Shown here one piece after another: positions 11,214-21,000 of a stretch of DNA of 64,000 bases. The DNA is taken from positions 1,213,216 through 1,277,215 of the forward strand of contig JAJVDF010000247.1 of the NCBI GenBank assembly GCA_022410635.1. Direction: 5' to 3'. The translations under genes and the position numbers were made by a program. This DNA comes from Tretioscincus oriximinensis (Eukaryota > Chordata > Lepidosauria > Squamata > Gymnophthalmidae). The notes under the pieces are model-generated. The model saw nothing but the letters and a program-made list of their open reading frames with translations. It had not been told where the DNA came from and made no database searches. Position 1 is the first letter of the stretch. The number at the start of each line of letters is the position of its first letter.

Positions 11214-11588
11214 CTTAGGCTGCGTGCACACGATGACTTAAAAACCGCTATAAAGCTATATTCCAGAATATAGCAATCCCNTGTCTGTGCACTCCAGCCC
11301 CAATTCCATAATATCATTCATTGATCTCAGGGCAACAGCCACTAGAAACTACTGCTGCCTTCTTGCTTGTTTTAATCTCTTGCACCTAATTTGTGCACAC
11401 GCTCGGGATAGGATGGGGGTTGGCCGCAAGAGGGCGGAGGTTCTCCGGAACGATGCCTGAATTTCCCAGCAATAGTTTATTCCAGGAAAAACAGTGTTTA
11501 TTGCGGGACAATTCCTGAAAACCCTTCCCGTGTGTTCCTCATCTCTCTCTGATCGAGGTAGAAACATGCTGTGTGCACTCAGCCTTAG
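11214..11588. mobile_element. Short TIR element (GGCTGCGTGCACACG ends)
   Basis: The left end CTTAGGCTGCGTGCACACG and right end CTGTGTGCACTCAGCCTTAG are imperfect inverted repeats enclosing about 330 bases with no coding content. CTTAG at the left and CCTTAG at the right may be part of the ends or a duplication. Confidence 0.5.
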
Positions 11589-13912
11589 ATCCAGTGGGAA
11601 ACAGAGCTTAAAAAGTACCCCACCCTGGCCAGTAGTCAGCTGTGTTCCCAGTAGGTGTGTATGGATGGAAAGGGTACCATTTCTACCTCCATACACATTC
11701 AGATGGACACCCACACCTTAGGTATGGGAAGATTGATCTGGGAGAGGCCTCTCCATTTTCTGATCAACCGTAGATTCCTCCATGTTTTTTACTCCATGAA
11801 CTGATATTTGTGAAACTGTGTTGTACAAATATCACCACTGGGGAAAAAATGGCGGCTGTGCTATTGGCACCAGCAGAAATTATAATTTGATGTTAGCATC
11901 AGTTCTGAGAGCTGTCAGCTATAATGTCGCAGATGTCAAATGGTGATGAGGCAGTACAAATAGCCTTTATAGACATGCCAAAGTCAGTCATAGAGAATGG
12001 ACCTTTGCACATTTTGACTGGGAAATTGTCCAAGCAATTAGCAAGAACAGAATATTCACGTGCTTCACTATTCCCCAATTCATTTTGAAAGCATTATTAA
12101 ATTCACCTTAAATTTCCCTTGCCATGGTAGTCTTCTTTTAAGTAGTCCACCAGCATTCTTGTACTGTGGAAACTTTCCTGCAGAAAGTATGAATGCCGTA
12201 TTCCAGCCTTTTATATTTAACACTTCACATGATATGTTTTCACCCAATTGCAGTGAGGTAAAACATCTATAAATGCTTCTGCCTGGGGGAGAAAACATTA
12301 TCCAGCCAATAAATGGCAATGGCTCCCAGGGGCCATTCTCTGAAGATAAGTGTGAAAAGGTCCTATGTAACTCTAATGACCGCTTCCTTCTACTTTCACT
12401 TTTCTGGTGATGGCCAACTAAATTCCAAGTTTCCAAACTGGCAGCTTCAGAGGCTGGGCCTGTGCTTTGTTATGACACCAGTATGACTCCAATATCACAG
12501 GATCTTGTCAGCCTTTTTCCAGGCACAGCACAAGTACCAGGGCAGCATAAGCCACCAGACTGCAATGAATCACTCTGCAACATTCAAAACCATGTTCGCT
12601 ACATCCTGATGGTGCCATGCTCTGCACAAAATGTTGTCAGGGTTTCATAACACTCATGTCACTCCAGTTTCACAAGAAGAGGTTGAATCAACCTGAATTG
12701 TAATGTGGGAGAATAAGGTTCATTTAGACCACACATTCCGTAGTCCTTGTCCAAATTGGCCATTGGTATTTTTGGCTAAGGATCTTAGAGATTTTATGTA
12801 TCTGTTTATTTTCGTTTCCCAGAGTCTCAGAGTGAGTTATATAGAAACAAGACAAGTAATATAATAAAAAATTGAATTCATTCATTAAAAATTATTAATT
12901 TCAGAGCCTAAAAGAGGTTAGTGAGCTATTTTTTATCCAAGGCTAAGGTAAACACCTATGTGTTCACTATGCATTCACATGTGTAGGTTTTATGTTAGAT
13001 CAGCAGGTCCTAACATTTTTCGAGTCATGACCCCATTTCCGGAGGCCCGTTCTCATATAGCCAAGGTCCCGCNTCTTCCAGCTTGTCACTTCCAGCCCTG
13101 GCCATTACTCAAAAATGCAATTTTCTGAACAGGCACTGGAAAGGACATCGAGTGGTAGGAAGGGCGAGTAGGCAAACCGTGATGCCCATTTGAGTCAGAA
13201 ACCAGTGTGCTAAATGAATGTGATCTCCAAGTAGACATCATTCCACCATTTGGGAACTATTACAGAGAAGACTCTCTCACATGGCCTTGTGCTTTCGGAC
13301 ACAATTAAAAGTGGCATTGCCAACAGTGGTCATGGTTCTGGTCTTAAAACACTAACAGTTTAAATATGGGGTGGAGCATTAGTTTACATAGTTGAAAAGT
13401 TAGAAAAGGAAAGCTCCCATTCTTTTATTTTTATTGCACCTCCCTTGTCAATCCCAGCACATTTTAATTTAATTAGGTAAACAGACCAGACAACTTGAAG
13501 AAAGCCCTTACAAATCAATATAACATAGAAACCAAATTATGAAGATTCTTTAGAAAGAATGTATTAAAATAGGGGAAGAGTGTGAACAAACGGTATGCAA
13601 AACTAAAAGAAAAAGCAATAAGAAATGATATTTCTGACTATAATGGTAACTAGGCAAAAAACAATAGCAAAGGCTCAAAACGCCCTAGGCCATATTCTGT
13701 TCCACGCCTCAGTTAATGTGGCGTTGCCTGCCCAAATCCCTACTCTCCCATTGCAAAAAAAATGTGAGATGAGCACTCCAAAGTGGACTCAGACTTATTT
13801 GAATATACATTANTCTTTTAGTCTTCATTAGTTGGGAAAATCCTCAGACGATCCAGAGTGTAAAATTATTGTTAATCCAACATGAATGGAATCTGTATTT
13901 GAACAGGTTTCA
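11589..13912. other. NTN5 upstream flank, no gene recognised
   Basis: This stretch should contain the untranslated first exon and promoter of NTN5, or part of its first intron, but neither can be identified from sequence alone. A worn hAT-like end (GGTCCTAACATTTTTCGAGT, near 13006) is present. There is no obvious CpG-rich block. Confidence 0.35.
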
Positions 13913-13964
13913 TTATTATTATTATCATTAAGATGATGATGATGAGGAGGAGGAGGAGGAGGAG
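13913..13964 (+). repeat. Trinucleotide run: ATT, then ATG, then AGG
   Basis: An (ATT)n run passes into (ATG)n and then (AGG)n, 75-125 bases upstream of the splice acceptor of the first NTN5 coding exon. Confidence 0.8.
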
Positions 13965-14037
13965 AGTGCCTGTGTGTAAGAGAAATATGTTTTTCCTCCC
14001 CTAACAACAAATGGTTTTATTTTTCTTCTCTTCTTCC

Positions 14038-14082
14038 AGGTGATGCCTAGTTAGCCTTTGAACCTGGCTTCTTTTCCCCCAG
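14038..14082 (+). promoter_or_regulatory. NTN5: Two alternative splice acceptors before the NTN5 start
   Basis: A pyrimidine-rich tract ending TTCTTCCAG places an acceptor AG at 14038-14039. A second tract, CTTCTTTTCCCCCAG, ends at 14082, two bases before the ATG at 14085. Either acceptor leaves the same start codon, so at least one untranslated exon lies upstream. Which is used cannot be decided here. Confidence 0.5.
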
Positions 14083-14084
14083 AG

Positions 14085-15015
14085 ATGCTTCACCTCCCAT
14101 GGGACTTTGCAGTTTTTTTGCCATTTCTCCTGGGCCTCGCTTCTGACCCACACAATCCTTGCTATGATGCCAATCGGCACCCACACTATTGTCTACCTGA
14201 GTTGTCCGAACTGGCTTCGGGGCGCCTGGTGGAAACATCGAGCACATGCGGCACTCCTCCTAAGCGACTTTGTGCTTTCCGGGATCCCAGTGACCCAGCA
14301 TCGAAATTCTGTCAGCGGTGTAAACCAAATGTGCATGTGCCTGAGTACCTCACAGACGCTGATGGGAGCGGCACTTGTTGGTGGTCTCAACCGGCAGGCA
14401 ACGCCACATTAACTTTGGCTCTTGGTCGCCGAGTGGAAGTTCTCTATGTGGCCCTGCGCTTCTGCTCCCCACGTCCAGAATCCCTGGCAATTTACAAGTC
14501 TATGGACTATGGGCGCAGTTGGGTGCCCTTTCAGTTCTTCTCCACTCACTGCCGACGGCGCTATCACGTGCTGCCAACCACCGTTATTGTAAAAGCCATG
14601 GAACATGAGGCAGCTTGCATTGAGGCCCAAACTGCCCCTAAACCTCTTACAGGGGGACTGGTAGCCTTCATGCCTCTAGCAGGCCGTCCCTCTGCCAGGA
14701 TGTTTGAATATAGTCCAGTACTCCAGGACTGGGTGACAGCCACTGACCTCCGGGTGTCATTTGACCGCATGCATTCTACCAGGATTCTGGGACTGAGAAG
14801 GAAGGAAGCATCGTACGGTGTAGCCGAACTGCAGGTCGGGGGGAGGTGCAAATGCAATGGGCACGCATCACGGTGCACAACTGAGGAAGACGGAGGGGTG
14901 CCCCAGTGTGACTGCCAGCACAACACAGCGGGACCCGAATGTGACACCTGTAAATCCTTCTACTGGGACAGACCATGGCAGAGAGCAACCCCCAAAGATG
15001 CGCATGAGTGTGTGG
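14085..15015 (+). CDS. NTN5: NTN5 coding exon 1: signal peptide, laminin N domain, first LE module
   Basis: It begins at ATG 14085 (context AGAGATGC) and ends before the GTGAGAC donor at 15016. It encodes residues 1-310 plus the first base of codon 311. The frame stays open past the donor to 15128, but homology stops at DAHECV. Confidence 0.9.
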
Positions 15016-18000
15016 GTGAGACTGAGGCAAAAAAATCAGGGGCAGATATAGGAAAGACATTTGTCGTGAACAAAAGTTTTTTTTCGCCTTCTTACTGGAA
15101 GGTAGTATTGAAGCCTTATTTAAGGTGATAGGCCCTTATGTGTATACCTAATAATCCAGTCCTCATTGCATGAGATTGGTAGTCACCCTAAAAGTCTTCT
15201 AATCTGGAATTGTGGTAGACCACATAATTCAGTTCTACATCCGCAGCAGTTCTGTGTATTTCAGATGAAGCAGTGTTGGGTCCACACATAGACCAGATCT
15301 GAGGGATCTGTATAGTGTAGCTGTATGGCCCATGCATTGATTCAACATTGTATCACATAATTGTCTTGGATCTAATGCTGCCTAACTTGCTTAATGCACT
15401 GCACATTACCACAGCTAATCTGGATCAAACAAGTCTGTTTTACTAATACAGATTTTGCGTGGTAGATGGATAAAAGGCCATAACTTCACCATGAATCCAT
15501 TTTGTTTGGCCAAAATCAGTCTACAACAGTTCAGATGAATGCTGATCTGTATCAGGAAGCTTGTCTGTCTCGGCTAAAAAGGAAGCTGATGCCTGAGTGT
15601 AATCTATACAGTGAGGGCTCTAGCTTGGGGCACACTAACCACAGTGGGAGGATGTATTTTTGATTGGGTTTAAGAAGAACCTGCAAGCTGATAGACCCCC
15701 TTCCTGCATTTGCAGCTTGCAACTGCAATCATCATTCCCACCGTTGTCGGTTCAGCATGGAACTCTTCGAACTTTCGGGGCGCCAAAGTGGGGGGATCTG
15801 CCTGAATTGTCGTCATCACACAGCTGGCCGCCACTGCCAGTATTGCCAGCCAGGCTTCAAACGTGACATCAGCCGATCCATGATGAGCAGCAAGGCCTGT
15901 AAAGGTGAGTTTTGTGTGACCTTGGGTTAATTAAGCAACAAAAATCACAGGCTTTTGTCCTCTAATAAACCTAAGACAAAATAGCATAATCTTACATTAA
16001 ATAAAATTTAGGCTGTATTCGCACTGAACCTTAAAACGGGCACAACAGCGTAGCCAAAGTCCACCAGTCCGATTGTGTTACCATAAAAAAGAACTCCAAA
16101 GTGCTGTCGCGTCACTCTATACGCACAACACTGGTTTCTGCTATGCAGTTTGTGGCCAAATTCTGTAGTTAGTTGTACTCCGACTACGGAGTTCTCCGTA
16201 GCCACTCTCATTTATGCGGGCACTCCCATCTCAGACACGTGCTCAGCTGTGATGCTACAGGAACCTCAGCCTATTAGGGAAAGGGGTGTTCCTGGGCTGG
16301 GTGGATGTGTGCAAAACATTTTTGGGCAGTTCCACCTGACCCTCGGANGGTGGAGGGAGTGGAACAAGCACCAAGCATGATCTATTTTGACAAAACCACA
16401 CAGCTCTCCCTCCTCCACTCCCGGGCTCCAGTGCTTTTAATATATCAGTTCATTTATGGCATTTTTACTATTAGCCCCCCTGAGATTTTCTGGTAAACAA
16501 AACAGCCCAGGGGAGGAAGGTAGAGACAAAGGCTGCAAAGAGCCGAATGAGCGAGTGAGGGGGCTCTTTTGTTTTACATTCTCTGGCTCAGCTGATGGCT
16601 CTCCCCCACCCCCACCCTTGCCAGAAAAACAGGTTATTCCGGCTTCCTGTGCAGCTCCAGTGGGGGAGATTGAGCACTCACCACTGTGCAATGTGAGCTC
16701 TTAACCTGGAGTGAATGTGGAGGGGAAATAAGTCACCAACGCTGGGTTAAATTTGGAACTCTCTAAAGCAATTCCCATTCCGTTTTAAGGTGCAGTGCGA
16801 ATACCGCCTGAGTGCATTCATGATTGCCTTCACTTCCCACCAATCTGCAAACACATTTTATGAACATTGCTTCTTGCACTGTTGGCCAAGGCCTTGTGTT
16901 ATTATCGCAGGGTGTGGTCATGAGTGATTTGCTCACACCCCCATAGTCTGGATTCATGATATAAGCATGGGGCGAGGAGGGGGAGAAGTGAAGAGATTGA
17001 GTGGAGGGAGGGCCAAATACAGGAATATTTGAGAAATGTGACAGGTGCAGGGAGGTACGGGCAGAAAGGGGAGAACACAGAGGGGGGAGATGCCAGGGAG
17101 AAAGGCAGTGGGAGGTGCGGGGAGAGGACCCCACAGTCCAGTGGAACACACCCCTTCTTGGCAGAAGAGGGCATCAAGGTAATGGAGGCAAGTATCCAAC
17201 TTGCAGTGTGCCTCCGCCACCTGGGCCCCATTGCCACATGCCATCTCACGTAAGTGAACAGCCCAGGAAAGCTTGCCCTGTTCAGCTGAGATGGGCAGCT
17301 CTTTGGTGGCAGGTGAAGCACAACTATTGATGGAACACCAGCACCCATGCTAATAGCTATTTCACAAGACAACCCAGGATGTGAAACTCAGTTGCACAGG
17401 CCTGCCATGTGTGCCCCTAGAAGGATCTATACCAGCTGCTTTGTGTGTGTGCGTTTTTTTAAAAAAGGGCTTTTCTGCTAGTAGGAAATAAAAAAGGAGA
17501 AACAAATTGTAGACCCACTGACTGTGCAACTGTAAAACTAATACAGCCATTTCCTAAAATCCCATGAGTAATCATTTTGTACTGCAGCATGGATTTGCTT
17601 TTAAAGGTTTTGTAAAATTCAACTCTTTTTTGCTTAATCCAATTCTTGAAAACTTACCAAAAATACGGTTTGGCCTTGCTGGCCCTGTTAACTTAGATCT
17701 TTAGAGTAGAACAATTCTGAAAAATATACTCAGTTGTCCATAGGCAGCATCTGAGGGGAAATGGCATCTTTGTGAGGGGATGAATAAGTTTGGATAAGGG
17801 AGCAGCTGCCTCCAAACTGTCACAGAGATTAAAGAGTGAAGGGTTGAAAGATTGATTTATATTTGAAAAATGCTCATTGTAGTCACACTTAAAGATATTT
17901 TAAAATATTTGAATAAAATCTCACTTGTCAAAAATTTTAAAAAGTGAAACTTGAATCCTCTCTGAAATATCTCAGATCTTGATTGTTCCTGAGGGTCAAA

Positions 18001-21000
18001 AGAAGAAGAATTGGATTTTGTATTCCACTGTAACAGGCCTTCGTTTACCCCCAATCTAGAGTATACTCGGGGTTAAAGTAGCCTAGACCTGATTATACCC
18101 TGGGGCATAGATGGGTACATGACACAAAGAGAGGGAGAGAACACCAGTGAAGTGGTAACAGAGGAAGAAAGTTTTCAACCAAACCGCCTGGAGGGGTATA
18201 ATCTAGTCTTTAGGACAGTTTATCCCTTGGTATATAATCTAGCCTAGGTCACTTTAACCCCAGCTATAGTTTTTGGGGGGATTAATATGGCCTGCTGCAC
18301 CTGTCCTTCTCACCCAAAGGGAGTCAGAGTGGCTTAGAAGCTATTTTTTGCCTGAAGACTTACACCTTCCCCACCACATTGCAATGTTACCTATTAATCG
18401 TCTTGCAATTTCATGCTTTCGAACAACTAGGTTGGGTGAAGCTAAGGCCACTAGAGGGCGCTCACTCCTCTCCACAGCAGACGCATGATACCCAATCCCT
18501 GATATAACATCCTGATCCGAGATTGTGCGGAGGGATGCTTGAGAAAATTTGCCTCACCCCAGACACAGCCATTTTACCAGACGTGACATCATTTTGATTT
18601 CACTTCTGGTATTTGCATCTGTAAAATGGCACCTGGAGTGATGTGAGATAGACCCAGTCTGCCAGAGATTTTCAGGCTCCCCACCAGAGATTTTTGTTCA
18701 GGTAAGCTTCCATCTCTGATGAGACCACGGACTCCGATCGCTCTGTTAGAGGACTGCTGATCTTAACCTCTGCACCAGTATGCCTCTTTAGACTTTAAAT
18801 AATTTAGCAAAGTGATGTAGCCATCCTTGCTATATCTCATTATGTTTTAACACTAACATATTGAGATATAGCAAGGATGGTTGTGTCACTTTGGAATTTG
18901 TAGATGATATTTGGAATTCTAATAGATCACTGTAGAGTCTGCTGTAGAGGGGGGTTTGGGCGGAAGAGCCAAGATGTTTATCCTGACAACACAAATGGCT
19001 TAGGTCGGTGGTAGNGTAAGGGCTGATCACACATGTGCTTGTAAACAGTCTTCATGTTAGGTTTTCTTGTTGAAACTAGTCTGTACATGCTTACTGCCAT
19101 AATGTAAGGTTTGACCTTCAGCATATTTCCCATGGGATCACAGGAATGTTGATATTATAGCTTATTGTGTATTCTAAGTTGTTAGCGCTTGCTCAACTAC
19201 TCAGTTACTCAGATGCTTATACAGTCACTATGCTTTTATGACTTGTTCCGATGATGTCTTCCTGTAATGATGATGATTAATATGTGAGATGGTTACTTCA
19301 CCCTATGCTGAAGTAACCAATATGCTGAATTAGCCAATATGCTCTTTGCTATTTTTATCTTATGAACGGTGTACATAAAGCTAAAAGACTTCCTGGTGGA
19401 ATGAAAAAAAGAAGTGTGGGTTATTTTTCTTTAACCAAGAAGAAGCTGCCTGTTACATCAACCTACAGACCACTGAACACTGTATTTACTCTGCTAGAAC
19501 TTGGTCAGAACTCAACACTTCAGCCCTGAAGAACGGAACTAGACTGCAATGTCCAAACCTTTGTTACTGTTTCCCTGCAGCTTGCCAGTGTCATCCTATT
19601 GGAGCAGTAGGNGCCCTCTGTAACCAGACCACCGGGCAGTGCCAGTGCAAGAACGGGGTGACTGGTTTCACCTGCAACCGTTGTGCTCAGGGATTCCAGC
19701 AGAGCCGTAGTGCCCACGCCCCTTGCATTCGTAAGTGCACTCGTTTTCTTTTATCAAATCATTATTCAATAGACATTATCATAACACAAATAACTTCAAC
19801 AATAAATCAACATGAAAACCATAAACAATTGGTGATTAGCTTTCATTATCCTCTATATAAGATTATTGAGCCCAGTTTTATAATTGAACAAAATGACTTG
19901 ATCAAAGCTTTATAGTGCGGAGAGACAACATCACATAATCTTGTGGCTGGGTGAAAAGCCCCTCAGGCCCTTTCTGCGTCAGGCTTATTGTGGAATATAT
20001 CTTGAAATGCGCTATTTGCATGATATTGTAGGCTACGTCAGACATGTGAATGACAGGTTCCATCAAAATAAAACTGAGTGCAGAAATGGTCTTAAATTAT
20101 GCTTAACCAAACCTTCCTGTAAGCAGAAAACATGTTTCTGTGGGTGGGATTGGGCACTGATTGGTTAAAGAGGCATCGTCCCTCCCAGGGCTAACTGTGG
20201 TGTAGGCTGGGAAATGTAGTCACGAAGGCTGAATGGAAGAGGCTGCCTGATTTCTTGGACTACACTTCCCAGCACAGAAACGGCTTTATTTCATCCTGAA
20301 TCCATTTTGGGCATTGCTGCTGGTACTGCCAGTTTTGAGAAACTGCTCNGTATCCAAACTTTCATCAGAACCTTTTATCATAGAATGAAAAGAGAAAGTC
20401 TGCTAGAAGATGAGAAACTGGAAGCTGGTTGTTCTGTAATTGGTGACAACTGGTAACCCACCTATAGCTCCCATCTTGATATCAGATCTTTGACAGGCAG
20501 CAGGAGCTATATGTTGGAATTATTTCCATGTCCTCCCATGTTTAGAAAAGTTTATTTGCTGTGTTGTTCTTTGTTCAGCCAGCCTGTGTACTAATATGGA
20601 ACATTTTGTCTCAGCAGGTGCATGTTCAGTAACCAAGGAGCAACCTGAGAGTTTCCCCTTTTGATCTAGAAGCTTTTTCCTTTCTTTTGTCATTTAAAGT
20701 GAACATTTCATGTATTCTCTCCTCCATAGGAATTCAGGAGGCAACAACAACTTCAGCTTCTCCCCCTCAGGAATGGAATGCAGGTGAGGAGAAAAAAAGG
20801 ATGGGGAGGGCTCGTGTAGTTGTGGGAGGAAAAGCTAAAATCCATATTTTCTTAAAAACAGACCAATAATTGGATATATATCTGCATGGATGGAGACTAT
20901 TGCAAGCCATAAATTCACCTGAAAATACATCCCAATGTGGAAAGGGCCTAACCAGTACTACTGTGTTTCTCCCAAAGATTAAAACCTTTTCCACATTAGG

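Larger units (their letters stand above)
15905..19580 (+). other. NTN5: NTN5 intron 2
   Basis: About 3.7 kb between GTGAGT and TTTCCCTGCAG. It holds the 16.0-16.8 kb TIR element, a palindromic repeat at 18.05-18.28 kb and the hairpin at 18.8 kb. Outside these I recognise nothing. Confidence 0.75.

Noticed and set aside
14058..14084. Upstream extension of the netrin frame (starts at TTG)
   Set aside because: TTG is not a usual vertebrate start, and the ATG at 14085 begins a proper signal peptide.
15016..15128. Open frame continuing past NTN5 exon 1
   Set aside because: Homology ends exactly at the GTGAGAC donor, and the phase fits exon 2.
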